The notes: a model not told the origin generated them from the sequence alone. A DNA stretch of 64,000 nt from Marinilabilia salmonicolor JCM 21150 (GCF_000259075.1 NZ_AJKI01000002.1:124001-188000); one strand, 5' to 3'. Shown: positions 44,210 through 52,929, counted from the stretch's first letter. Numbers and translations: made by a program.

Positions 44210-45793
44210 ATGAACAAAATTTCTAAACTCACATTGATGGTGATTCTTCTCTCACCCATCATCTCGTCCTGCATTCCCTACCCTCAGGAAAGCAATTACA
44301 ACGATTTCAGATTTCTGGAATTCGATATACCTCAAATGCAAGCGGGTTATGAAAAAGGAGAATTCACAGCTGAAGAAGTGGTAAAGGCCTATATTTCAAG
44401 GATTCAGTCCATTGATGCCTCCGGTCCGGCAATCAATTCAATGATTGTAGTAAATCCTGATGCGATAGCAATTGCAGCAAGGCTAGATGAAGAGCGTGCT
44501 TCCGGAAAGGTTAGAGGACCACTGCATGGCATTCCCGTGGTGCTAAAAGACAACATTGACACGCACGACAAAATGCCAACCACGGCAGGATCCAGAGCCT
44601 TAAAAAACTCCTTCCCGTTACAGGACAGTTTTGTGGCCCGAAAACTCCGGGAGGCTGGGGCCGTTATTCTGGGCAAAGCCAATTTGAGCGAGTGGGCCAA
44701 CTTTCGGGGAGAGCTTTCGCCAAGCGGTTGGAGTGGGGTTGGAGGACAAACCAAAAACCCATATATCCTGAGTCGCAATCCATGTGGATCCAGTTCAGGT
44801 TCCGGTGTAGCAGTATCGGCAAATTTAACCATGCTTGCCATAGGCACCGAAACCAACGGTTCGATTGTTTGTCCTTCTCACGCTAATGGAATTGTAGGGC
44901 TAAAACCAACGGTAGGCCTTGTCAGTCGTACAGGAGTCATTCCCATCTCATTCACTCAGGACTCCCCCGGCCCTATGGGACGAACCGTGACCGACGTAGC
45001 CATCTGTCTTTCTGCCCTTACAGGAACCGATTCCACTGATGTAAAAACCCTTCAAAGCGCGGGGCATATTCAACCGGACTACACAAAATTCCTGAACAAA
45101 GACGGACTCAAAGGAAAACGAATTGGCATTTATCAGGACCCTCTGGGTGCCAATTTCAAAGTTGATTCCCTGTTTAGTTTAGCCAAAAAAGATTTAGTGG
45201 CTGCCGGAGCTGAACTTATAAAAATTGAACAGTTAGTGGAATCAGGAACCGGAAATCATTCATTTGAGGTCATGCTTTTTGAATACAAAAACGGACTAAA
45301 CCAATACCTCCAATCGCTTGGTCCGAAAGCCCGAATTAAAAATCTGAATGAGTTAATCGACTTTAACCATCAGGACTCTGTAGAACTTCAGTTTTTCAAC
45401 CAGGCATATCTTGAAATGGCCAATGAAAAGGAGAATTTGCCCTCAGAATCTTATCAGAAAGCCCTTAAAAGCATGCAAGAAGGCGCACAAACCAATGGAA
45501 TCGATAAAGTAATGGCCGAATTGAACCTTGATGCCATCATTGCCCCAACCGGCAGTCCGGCGTGGAAAACCGATCACATAAACGGAGACAGCTTTCAACT
45601 GGGAAGTTCAGGCCCTGCGGCAATGGCAGGTTATCCGATCATAACGGTTCCAATGGGCTTTGTTGAAGAATTGCCTGTGGGAATCTCCTTTTTTGGCCTT
45701 GCCTGGAGTGAACCAGCATTGCTGGAAGTGACTTACGCTTATGAGCAGGCTACGAAGCACCGGAAAGCACCCCGGTTTATAGAAGATTTTTAA
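44210..45793 (+). CDS. Amidase-signature hydrolase lipoprotein
   Basis: A 527-residue amidase-signature enzyme. The Ser-cisSer-Lys triad is visible: lysine in VVLKDNIDT, the cis-serine in TETNGSIVCPS and the nucleophile in the GSSSGSG block. It starts with a lipoprotein signal (lipobox ISSC), so it should be exported and lipid-anchored, which is less common than cytosolic amidases such as GatA. The start at 44210 (MNKISK) is chosen for the signal peptide; the frame from 44153 adds residues without export features. Substrate unknown. No gatB or gatC is nearby, so it is not the tRNA amidotransferase. Confidence 0.9.
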   Translation: MNKISKLTLMVILLSPIISSCIPYPQESNYNDFRFLEFDIPQMQAGYEKGEFTAEEVVKAYISRIQSIDASGPAINSMIVVNPDAIAIAARLDEERASGKVRGPLHGIPVVLKDNIDTHDKMPTTAGSRALKNSFPLQDSFVARKLREAGAVILGKANLSEWANFRGELSPSGWSGVGGQTKNPYILSRNPCGSSSGSGVAVSANLTMLAIGTETNGSIVCPSHANGIVGLKPTVGLVSRTGVIPISFTQDSPGPMGRTVTDVAICLSALTGTDSTDVKTLQSAGHIQPDYTKFLNKDGLKGKRIGIYQDPLGANFKVDSLFSLAKKDLVAAGAELIKIEQLVESGTGNHSFEVMLFEYKNGLNQYLQSLGPKARIKNLNELIDFNHQDSVELQFFNQAYLEMANEKENLPSESYQKALKSMQEGAQTNGIDKVMAELNLDAIIAPTGSPAWKTDHINGDSFQLGSSGPAAMAGYPIITVPMGFVEELPVGISFFGLAWSEPALLEVTYAYEQATKHRKAPRFIEDF

Positions 45794-45980
45794 TAATAAT
45801 TACCAATAAAACGAACATGATATCTTTAAATCATAAATATCACAAGTAAATAAGTTTATAACATATTATGTAAGAGCCAAGGGGTTCTTCCGAGGAATTC
45901 TCAATTTTTTAATTGTTTTTTATCTGGCAATTACAAAATATTTAACGAATGAAGGATTTTTGCACCAAACAAAAGACAAA

Positions 45981-46385
45981 CTAGACCACCAATCCAGAGG
46001 AGACAAAAAGATTCTTTTTAAGAAGCTGACTGACCTTTCTACGAAGTCTTTCAGCTGAAAAAGGCTTAGAGAGAAAATCATTAACCCCCTTCTCTTTGGC
46101 TTCTCTCACATATCTAAGATCTGAAATGCCTGAAAGCATTAAAACAGGGGTATCCAATCGTTGGTGCCTCCGAATAAAACTGGTGACTTCCAATCCGTTG
46201 CGCTCGGGCATTATTGCATCCGTAATTACCAGATCGTAAGCTTTCTTCTTCAATTCATCGATGGCTCTGGCACCATTTTCCACAATTTTAAGCTCACATG
46301 TATCATCCGAAAGCACCTGCTCTGCAATTTCAGCCATCAGCCTGTCGTCCTCACAAATCAATATGGCAGTTCTCTTCTCAGTCAT
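45981..46385 (-). CDS. Stand-alone receiver (CheY-like) protein
   Basis: A 134-residue single-domain response regulator. The acidic pocket is in ILICEDDRLMAE, the phospho-acceptor aspartate in LVITDAIMPERNG, the threonine/serine switch in MLSGIS and the conserved lysine in DFLSKPFSAERL. There is no output domain; the protein ends 15 residues after the last helix with a hydrophobic tail (LFVSSGLVV). No histidine kinase is adjacent, so it must be phosphorylated by a distant kinase or a phosphorelay. Confidence 0.93.
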   Translation of the reverse strand: MTEKRTAILICEDDRLMAEIAEQVLSDDTCELKIVENGARAIDELKKKAYDLVITDAIMPERNGLEVTSFIRRHQRLDTPVLMLSGISDLRYVREAKEKGVNDFLSKPFSAERLRRKVSQLLKKNLFVSSGLVV

Positions 46386-46568
46386 CCATTCCTTATTTTC
46401 TTTTTTGTACGCTAAGTCTCTATAAAAAGTTTCTTAATCAATAAAAGGTAGCGTTTCGTCAAAATTTCCAGCCAAAGCAAAAACCAAATAAAAAATTATC
46501 TCCCTACAAAGAGATGAACACCCAATATCTGCCAACCACCTAACCGGATCAACGCGTAATAAGACCTC

Positions 46569-47219
46569 TCACACTGCATAAAAAAATACTGCTATAAAAT
46601 GGCAAACAGCGGCGGCAAGTACAAAAAAATGAAAGATGGCATGATTGTAAGGAATCTTTCCTATCTGATACAAAACAGCCCCAACAGTATAAAGCAGTCC
46701 TCCGGCAGCAATCCAGAGGAGTCCGGCAAGTGCCAGATGCTCCAACAAAGGCTTAATAGCAACAACCATTACCCACCCCATCACTACATAGCCAATGGTT
46801 GAGAGAACTTTATATCTACCTGCATAAAATATTTTCAGAATCACTCCCGCAAGAGCCATCGTCCAGACAGCAATAAACAATGGCCACCCCCACTCTTCGC
46901 GAATAACAATCAATGTGAAAGGAGTATAAGTTCCTGCAATTGAAATATAAATGGCAGCATGATCAAAAACTTTTAACCGATATCTATTTCGGGGATTTTG
47001 GGCTGAATGATACAAAGTAGAGGCGCCAAAGACAACAATCTGGCTAAAACCATATATCAAATATCCCAACCAATGCCAGATCGACTGTAGTTCAACAGAT
47101 TGTTTGACAAGAAAAAACAAAGCTACTAAACTCAGGACAAACCCAACACCATGGCTGGCAACATTGAGTTTCTCTTCCTGAGGGGAGTAGGTATTTAGTG
47201 TTAACGCTGATTTTGGCAT
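46569..47219 (-). CDS. Haemolysin III / PAQR-family membrane protein
   Basis: A 216-residue seven-helix membrane protein of the YqfA/haemolysin III group (progesterone and adipoQ receptor superfamily). NVASHGVGFVLSL, ASTLYHSAQNPRNRYRLKVFDH and the closing [18 protein letters not shown] carry the conserved histidines and SxxxH that form the metal site. Bacterial members have been linked to membrane lipid homeostasis, but their reaction is not settled. A TACTTTTG element ends 5 bp before the start codon, so the mRNA may be leaderless. The zinc uptake operon runs in the opposite direction from the same intergenic region. Confidence 0.9.
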   Translation of the reverse strand: MPKSALTLNTYSPQEEKLNVASHGVGFVLSLVALFFLVKQSVELQSIWHWLGYLIYGFSQIVVFGASTLYHSAQNPRNRYRLKVFDHAAIYISIAGTYTPFTLIVIREEWGWPLFIAVWTMALAGVILKIFYAGRYKVLSTIGYVVMGWVMVVAIKPLLEHLALAGLLWIAAGGLLYTVGAVLYQIGKIPYNHAIFHFFVLAAAVCHFIAVFFYAV

Positions 47220-47224
47220 GAATG

Positions 47225-47232
47225 CAAAAGTA
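47225..47232 (-). promoter_or_regulatory. Promoter -7 element abutting the PAQR start codon
   Basis: It reads TACTTTTG on the minus strand, followed by only five bases before the ATG at 47219. With the usual distance of 5-7 bases to the transcription start, the message would have little or no leader. Confidence 0.45.
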
Positions 47233-47472
47233 CGACATTACAGGTTATATCAGGTGCCAAACCATTATTTTTTCTTCGGTGTAAACTCTTTCCGCGCTTG
47301 TGTACCGCAATTTGTATTGCCCCTAACATATTCAATATTGCCTCGTATTCCCTACCACACAATCATCGGATGATAGATCAATGGCTCCAGCATTGCAGTA
47401 AAAAGAAATGGGGCAATATGGGATCACTTGTTTTACCTGAGACCAATACACCGATTAACAAAATGAAAGCAC

Positions 47473-47528
47473 TTGCAACACGGTTGCATTTTAATTTAGA
47501 ATTGCTTAATATTGCAACATGGTTGCAA
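47473..47528. promoter_or_regulatory. Two palindromic candidate Zur operators
   Basis: Box 1 is TTGCAAC-ACG-GTTGCAT (47473-47489) and box 2 is TTGCAAC-ATG-GTTGCAA (47512-47528). They are 7-3-7 inverted repeats with centres 39 bp apart. The ATG in the centre of box 2 is the start codon of the Fur-family gene. The arrangement suggests zinc-dependent autorepression of zur-znuACB. Recognition by this protein is inferred from position and symmetry. Confidence 0.65.
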
Positions 47529-47953
47529 ACAATAAAGACATTTCATCGTTTCTTAAAACCCATGGACTTGCAGGGACAATCATACGGAAACAGGTTCTTA
47601 GCCACCTGTGGGGAGACGGCGTGGCCCTTACCCAAAAAGAAATTGAAGAAAAACTGCCTCCAGAAACTGACAGGGTAACCCTTTACCGCACACTAAGACT
47701 TTTTACAGAAAAAGGGATTGTTCATAAAATTGTGCTCAACGGGGAAACACAGAAGTTCAAAATAGCCGGCCGGTTTCGGAAAAGCGATCATGCACATTTT
47801 TATTGCACAAAATGCCACAAACTACTGTGCATGCCACAACTGGACGTGGACTTATCAGATCTGCCGGAGGGATTTCAATTTTCATCAGCGCGTTTGGTTG
47901 TTGAAGGAATCTGCGACACATGTAGCCAAAAGAATCAGACTCAAACACAATGA
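47519..47953 (+). CDS. zur: Fur-family regulator, probable zinc uptake regulator
   Basis: A 144-residue Fur-superfamily repressor. The winged helix (about 10-80) contains VTLYRTLRLFTEKGIVHKI. The dimerisation part holds the regulatory histidines in SDHAHFYCTKCHKLLCM and the structural zinc site CTKCH with a second CDTC pair near the end. The adjacent metal-uptake genes with a histidine-rich binding protein suggest zinc as effector. The start must be 47519: a stop codon lies four codons upstream and the next methionine is deep inside the domain. The start codon sits in the centre of a palindrome. It is followed 47 bp later by znuA. Confidence 0.85.
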   Translation: MVANNKDISSFLKTHGLAGTIIRKQVLSHLWGDGVALTQKEIEEKLPPETDRVTLYRTLRLFTEKGIVHKIVLNGETQKFKIAGRFRKSDHAHFYCTKCHKLLCMPQLDVDLSDLPEGFQFSSARLVVEGICDTCSQKNQTQTQ

Positions 47954-48000
47954 CATAATTCAACTATCACCAGAGAATCACTAAAAATCAATAGTTAGCC

Positions 48001-48879
48001 ATGATTAATAGATTCATTTACATAACAGGGGCCATTATGCTTACACTTTTTACTTTGGGCTCTTGTTCTTCAAGCAAAACAGAAGAAAAAGGAGTTGCCG
48101 TGACCATTGAACCATTCCGGTACTTTGTGGACCAGTTAATGTCAGAAAGGGTGCCCGTGAGTGTAATGGTCCCCATGGGATCCAGTCCTGCCACCTACGC
48201 TCCAACAACCAGTCAACTTATGGCTCTGTCATCAGCCAGCGTTTATGTTCAGGCAGGCCATCTGGGATTCGAAGATGCATGGATGCACAGATTAAAAGAA
48301 CTCAATCCGGACATGGACGTTTTAAATCTGAGCAAAAATATTCAACTCATCAAAGGTGAAGATCACCAACATGGTGACCACATGCATGAGGGGGGAATTG
48401 ATCCCCATATCTGGATGTCACCTAAGATAGTTATGGAATTACTGCCTGATCTGAAAAACGTACTGATTAAAAATTTCCCTCAGGATAAGAAAATTATCGA
48501 TGCCAATTTTTTGAGATTACTCACGGAAGTGGAAACCATTCACAATAATTTCTCCACCCTCTCAGATCAGGAAAAGTCCAATAAGTTTATGATTTTCCAC
48601 CCGGCTCTAACCTACCTTGCACGAGATTATGGCCTGGAACAAATATCCATTGAGTATGAAGGTAAAGAGCCCTCGCCTGCAAAACTCAAAGAGCTAATAG
48701 ACAAAGCCTTAGAAGAGAAGATAAAAATCATATTCATACAGGCAGAGTTTGACCAGCGAAACGCAGAGATGGTCCGTGAGGCAACCGGGGCTCAGCTCGT
48801 CGTCATCAATCCTCTGGGATACAACTGGCCTGCCACCATGAAGAATATTCGTGAACTTCTGAGTAATCATCTTAAATAG
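48001..48879 (+). CDS. znuA: Zinc ABC transporter substrate-binding lipoprotein
   Basis: A 292-residue TroA/ZnuA-family binding protein, lipid-anchored (lipobox LGSC, C22). The histidine-rich loop DHQHGDHMHEGG (121-132), typical of zinc-specific members, precedes DPHIWMSP (H136). Later ligands are expected in IFHPALTYLARDYGL and in QAEFDQRNAE. The first ligand position is unusual: GSSPATYAPTTSQL has alanine 64 where ZnuA and TroA have histidine (PHxY/F). Another residue, perhaps H87 in QAGHLGFE, may replace it. It is the second gene of the zinc operon; a short repeat lies between it and the ATPase gene. Confidence 0.87.
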   Translation: MINRFIYITGAIMLTLFTLGSCSSSKTEEKGVAVTIEPFRYFVDQLMSERVPVSVMVPMGSSPATYAPTTSQLMALSSASVYVQAGHLGFEDAWMHRLKELNPDMDVLNLSKNIQLIKGEDHQHGDHMHEGGIDPHIWMSPKIVMELLPDLKNVLIKNFPQDKKIIDANFLRLLTEVETIHNNFSTLSDQEKSNKFMIFHPALTYLARDYGLEQISIEYEGKEPSPAKLKELIDKALEEKIKIIFIQAEFDQRNAEMVREATGAQLVVINPLGYNWPATMKNIRELLSNHLK

Positions 48880-48918
48880 AGTCTGTCCATAAAGTACCAT
48901 GTACTGACCAAACACATG
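48878..48918. repeat. MITE-like element, family A, minimal copy
   Basis: About 40 bp beginning AGTCTGTCCATAAAGTACC and ending in ACTGACCAAACAC, the inverse of GTGTTTGGTCAGT. Both ends match the termini of the copies near 59.4 kb. It starts at the znuA stop codon, inside the operon, and a downstream ATG at 48916 read as part of the ATPase frame is not the true start. Confidence 0.6.
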
Positions 48919-48972
48919 ACTTTTTACAAACTTTCCCGACATTATAGACGGGCACTAAATAGACCAAAAGAG

Positions 48973-49713
48973 ATGTCCAAACCGCTGGTTTCCATACAAA
49001 ACTTATCTGCAGGATACAACGGAACTCCCGTTTTAAAGAATGTAAACCTTGATATACACCCAAATGATTTTTTAGGCGTAATTGGTCCAAACGGAGGCGG
49101 AAAAACAACACTCTCCAAGGTATTGCTGGGGATTCTCAACCCGCTCTCCGGCAAAGTATCTTTTCCGGCCGGTCGTCCCAATATCGGCTACCTTCCACAG
49201 GTTTCACAAATAGATCATTCATTTCCTGTATCCGTAAAAGATGTGATTCTCTCAGGAATGGCCCGTCCAAAAACCTGGTGGAAGTCCCTGTCGAAGGAAA
49301 ATAAGGCAAAGGCCGATTATCTAATATACAAAACAGGACTCTCAGGCCTGGGCAACCGTCCCGTGGGCCAATTATCCGGTGGCCAGTTTCAAAGGGCATT
49401 GCTGGCCAGAGCTATCATAAACGATCCTCAACTGCTGGTATTGGACGAACCCGATACTTTTGTGGACAGAAGTTTCGAAAAAGAACTATACGCTCTCCTC
49501 GAAGACCTGAACCAAACAATGGCGATATTCCTGATATCCCACGACATAGGAACCATCTCTTCCATGGTAAAAACCATTGCCTGCGTAAATGGAACGCTGC
49601 ATTATCATCCATCGAATGTACTGACTGCAGATGTACTAAAAGTTTACAACTGCCCTATTGATCTGATAGCACATGGTCCGGTGCCACACAGAGTGCTGAA
49701 AGATCACGAATAA
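48973..49713 (+). CDS. znuC: Zinc ABC transporter ATP-binding protein
   Basis: A 246-residue ABC ATPase energising metal import. Walker A is GPNGGGKTTL, the signature LSGGQFQRALLARA, and Walker B LLVLDEPDTF, with the switch histidine in LISHD. The start at 48973 (MSKPLVSIQNLSAGY) is preceded by AAAAGAG; the frame from 48916 would include the repeat element. In Walker B, DEPDTFVD has D where most relatives have T/N, which is harmless. The permease gene follows 40 bp later. Confidence 0.92.
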   Translation: MSKPLVSIQNLSAGYNGTPVLKNVNLDIHPNDFLGVIGPNGGGKTTLSKVLLGILNPLSGKVSFPAGRPNIGYLPQVSQIDHSFPVSVKDVILSGMARPKTWWKSLSKENKAKADYLIYKTGLSGLGNRPVGQLSGGQFQRALLARAIINDPQLLVLDEPDTFVDRSFEKELYALLEDLNQTMAIFLISHDIGTISSMVKTIACVNGTLHYHPSNVLTADVLKVYNCPIDLIAHGPVPHRVLKDHE

Positions 49714-49753
49714 CAAACACCTCCTGAAATCCAACATTCAATCACATAAAGAA

Positions 49754-50590
49754 ATGACCATGCAAAATATAATCTCACTTTTCGAATATCAGTTCTTCCA
49801 AAATGCACTGATGGCTGCCATTCTCACCAGCGCGCTGGCAGCACTGATAGGTACTTATATCGTAAGTCGCAAGGTTGTTTTTATCAGCGGAGGCATTACG
49901 CACGCTTCTTTCGGAGGGATTGGGATGGCCTATTTTTTTGGACTAAACCCGTTTCTGGGGGCAGTTGTGTTTGCCATAGGCGCATCTCTGGGAATTGAAT
50001 GGATTTCAACCAGAGGGAAAATGAGAGAAGACAGTGCCATCGCCATTCTGTGGTCACTGGGAATGGCACTGGGAATCATTTTTGTTTTCCTCACCCCGGG
50101 CTATACTCCAAATTTGATGAGTTTTTTATTTGGGAGCATTTTGTCCGTGGGGATGGCAGACATCCTTGTCCTTGCAGTAGTTTTGGTAGTCACCTCACTC
50201 TTCTTCATAATATTATACCGGCCTGTTGTGGACACCGCTTTCGACCCTGAATTTGCCCGTACCAGGGGTGTTCCTGTTACATTCATCCGAAACAGCATGG
50301 CCATTCTGGTGGCGGTCGCCATTGTATTATCCATTCGTGTAATGGGCATTATCCTGGTGCTAAGTATTTTCACCATTCCACAAAATACCGCCCTTCTTTT
50401 TTACGGGAAATTTTCCGGTATCATCAAAGGATCAGTACTTTTCGGCATCAGTGGCTCCATTCTGGGACTAATAGCAGCATCGGCCTTTGACATTCCGGGA
50501 AGCGCAGCAATTATTTTTATGCTCACCTTGCAGTTTCTTATTTCAAAAACAATTGTTCTGATAAAAAAAAGAAACCAATCACGAATGTAA
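49754..50590 (+). CDS. znuB: Zinc ABC transporter permease
   Basis: A 278-residue inner-membrane permease of the ABC-3 family with about eight helices. ALIGTYIVSRKVVFISGGITHASFGGIG and the cytoplasmic coupling region DPEFARTRGVPVTF are typical. Together with the preceding ATPase and lipoprotein it forms a complete high-affinity zinc (or manganese) importer; the histidine-rich binding protein favours zinc. It is the last gene of the zur-znuACB unit and converges on the glycosyltransferase gene, with 11 bp between the two stop codons. Starts at 49754 and 49760 are both possible. Confidence 0.92.
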   Translation: MTMQNIISLFEYQFFQNALMAAILTSALAALIGTYIVSRKVVFISGGITHASFGGIGMAYFFGLNPFLGAVVFAIGASLGIEWISTRGKMREDSAIAILWSLGMALGIIFVFLTPGYTPNLMSFLFGSILSVGMADILVLAVVLVVTSLFFIILYRPVVDTAFDPEFARTRGVPVTFIRNSMAILVAVAIVLSIRVMGIILVLSIFTIPQNTALLFYGKFSGIIKGSVLFGISGSILGLIAASAFDIPGSAAIIFMLTLQFLISKTIVLIKKRNQSRM

Positions 50591-50601
50591 ACCGCTAACA
50601 C

Positions 50602-51720
50602 TCATTTTCCGGTTCTGTCTTTCCATCGTTCCCGGATAAAAAGGCTGCCAATTCCGGCAACAAAAATATAAGGAGGATACAAAAACGAAAAAGCAAGGAA
50701 TCGAAATGTCCCGGAAGAGACAGCAAAAAAGTCCTTTCCCTGATTTATAAGCATCCGGTCAACAATTATTTTCATTGCCATAGCTCCCAACCACAAAAAC
50801 AGAACTCTGAAGTCACTAACAGCAAAAAAAGGAAGTACCGTCAACCAGCTGTTCGTTACCAAAATCATCAATGCCACCAATTTCGCCCGAATATCAGTAT
50901 ATCCTTTACTTTTTCCTCCCCACCTCATACGCTGTAACAAAAAGTGCTTCCATCCTGAAGCGGGATGAGTTTTTACCATTGCCTGTGCCGACTTAAGGTA
51001 GGTAATCTTAAATCCTTCGGCCTTAAAAGCATGAAGAAGGAACACATCATCACCGGACAAATATTTTGCTCCCGGGATTTTCCTGGCTGTTTCCAGATAG
51101 GATTTCTTCTTAAAGGCAAGATTAGCTCCACTCCCAATCACCGGGACACGACAACCTGCAGCCCCTGCTGTAACCATCTGCAATGCCAGATAATCATTTT
51201 GCTGAAATGCTCCCAGCAAACCAGTCCCCTGCTCCATCCCGACAGGCATAATAATCATATCCGGATTCTGATTGATATAGGTTTCAGAAATGGTCTGAAG
51301 CCAGTCTCGTCCAAAGTGGCAATCAGCGTCCGTTGCCACAATCAACTCCCCGGTTGCAGCAGAAACTCCATGCCGGAGGGCAGCCTTTTTCCCATGCGCA
51401 GGTGAAGATTCCACCCGCAGCCAGTTGCATTTTATTTGCAATTCATGCAACAACTCAACTCCATTGTCTGCAGAATGATCATCCACCATCACCACCTCCA
51501 GGTGATGAAAGGAAAATCGCTGCCTGCCAATATCTTCCACAAGTTTCATCAAATTACTCTCTTCATTTCGAAATGGAATCACCACCGAAATAAAAACGCT
51601 TCGTCGGGAACGATGTTTCGTATTAATTTCAGGAAGACGATTCCATCCTTTCAAAAAGTAGAGAATCAATAATATATAACCGGCAATGATAATAAACGTT
51701 GATGCAGAAATCCAGATCAT
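50602..51720 (-). CDS. Membrane glycosyltransferase family 2
   Basis: A 372-residue processive-type GT2 protein with an N-terminal helix (MIWISASTFIIIAGYILLILY), a GT-A catalytic domain (about 35-260) and two or three C-terminal helices. The motifs are VVIPFRNEESN, VMVDDHSAD, TDADCHFG (DxD), SGDDVFL and QRMRWGGKSKG (QxxRW). It transfers sugar from a nucleotide sugar to a lipid or polysaccharide at the inner membrane; the acceptor is unknown. The start at 51720 fits a membrane helix, while the longer frame (51768) adds a short odd leader. It stands alone. Confidence 0.88.
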   Translation of the reverse strand: MIWISASTFIIIAGYILLILYFLKGWNRLPEINTKHRSRRSVFISVVIPFRNEESNLMKLVEDIGRQRFSFHHLEVVMVDDHSADNGVELLHELQIKCNWLRVESSPAHGKKAALRHGVSAATGELIVATDADCHFGRDWLQTISETYINQNPDMIIMPVGMEQGTGLLGAFQQNDYLALQMVTAGAAGCRVPVIGSGANLAFKKKSYLETARKIPGAKYLSGDDVFLLHAFKAEGFKITYLKSAQAMVKTHPASGWKHFLLQRMRWGGKSKGYTDIRAKLVALMILVTNSWLTVLPFFAVSDFRVLFLWLGAMAMKIIVDRMLINQGKDFFAVSSGTFRFLAFSFLYPPYIFVAGIGSLFIRERWKDRTGK

Positions 51721-51825
51721 TTTGAAAAAGAAGCGGGTGGCTTTGCACAGAACAATGACCACCCGCATTTTTTATAATGTTATTAAAAATCCTAAACTAC
51801 CATAGAATAAAACCGGTTCAGCAGA

Positions 51826-52929
51826 TCATTTTTTTGTAAGAATCCAGTTTTCCATTTTTTGCTCCTGCAAGACTCGTTCCTGAGCTTCTCGTGCTTTAAG
51901 CACCGACTCATAAGAAACAGCACTCACCAGCACCATATTGTTGTAAGGCAAAACAGAAGCGTCCACAAAGCCATTTGCTTTAAGCTTTTTCACCAGCTTC
52001 TCTGCATTGGCTTTCTCTTTGAAACTACCAACAATAATATGATGTCTTGGCCCTTTGGCTTTCTCTGCTTCAGCTTTCTTACGAGCTTCCTCTTCTTTAC
52101 GCAGGTGTTCTTCTTCCCGGGCTTTAACCATAGCAATACTATCTGCTTTTCGTTTAGCAGCCAATGTATCCACCACCTCTTTTTTCACAACTTCAGGTTC
52201 CTTCTTTTTATCCTCACCTGTCCAAAAAAGAAAATACAACACAATCAGTACGATGGGGATAAGAATAAGCAAAGCTATCAGCCAGGGCGGCAGCCCGTTT
52301 CGTTTTTCCTTTTGAACCACCGTGGTCTTTCCGCCTGATGCAGAGGCCTCTGGTTTTTTATTCCGGGCAGTTGTTTTGTCTCCCTTCGGGGGCTGTTTTT
52401 TATCCGATTCCTCTTTCTTTTCATCCAGATTCAGAAGCTTACCGTCACTTTTAACTTCTGAAGCCTTTTTACCCTTTTGCTTCTCTTCAGCTTTTTCCTT
52501 TTCTTCAGCAGCCGGATCTTCAGGGGCATTGTTATCAATATCAAGTAATTGTGCATCACCGGTTGCGCTCTTTGATTCTTTTTCGGCCTTGTCATCGGGC
52601 AAAAGATCTGCCAGATGCGGATCCTGTGTGAAGCGGAGAATACCATTCTGATCTTTGGTGAATGTACCAAGCTTTTCGATGGTATATTCTCCCTGCTCAT
52701 CCAATTCTTTCTTAATCTTATCCACAAACTCAGAGACCATATCGGTAGCTTCTGTAGTTTGAATACCTTTTTGAGTACTGACATGATTTATGAGCAACCC
52801 GTCATTAAAACTCAGGAAGTTGTTGAATAACACGGTGGTGCCACTATCCCTGGAGACAATAAAAGCCCCGAAATTAGGCACAATAACCCGATTATTACTT
52901 TTTATTAATTCAAGTAAATATTGTTCCAT
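51826..52929 (-). CDS. HU-like domain protein with SPOR domain
   Basis: A 367-residue single-pass membrane protein. Residues 1-105 form an HU/IHF-like domain of the CCDC81-type variant (RVIVPNFGAFIVSRDSG; YTIEKLGTFTKDQNG). A long charged linker (about 115-220) leads to a membrane helix (LPPWLIALLILIPIVLIVLYFLFW split by its turn, about 222-243), then a charged stretch and a C-terminal SPOR domain (HHIIVGSFKEKANAEKLVKKL), which binds denuded peptidoglycan glycan strands. The layout puts the HU-like part in the cytoplasm and SPOR in the periplasm, suggesting a septal link. A TATTTTTG -7 element is at 52989-52996. Confidence 0.86.
   Translation of the reverse strand: MEQYLLELIKSNNRVIVPNFGAFIVSRDSGTTVLFNNFLSFNDGLLINHVSTQKGIQTTEATDMVSEFVDKIKKELDEQGEYTIEKLGTFTKDQNGILRFTQDPHLADLLPDDKAEKESKSATGDAQLLDIDNNAPEDPAAEEKEKAEEKQKGKKASEVKSDGKLLNLDEKKEESDKKQPPKGDKTTARNKKPEASASGGKTTVVQKEKRNGLPPWLIALLILIPIVLIVLYFLFWTGEDKKKEPEVVKKEVVDTLAAKRKADSIAMVKAREEEHLRKEEEARKKAEAEKAKGPRHHIIVGSFKEKANAEKLVKKLKANGFVDASVLPYNNMVLVSAVSYESVLKAREAQERVLQEQKMENWILTKK

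Noticed and set aside
44210-45793. GatA subunit of the tRNA amidotransferase
   Set aside because: The protein has a lipoprotein signal, and no gatB or gatC genes are adjacent; it is a different amidase-signature enzyme.
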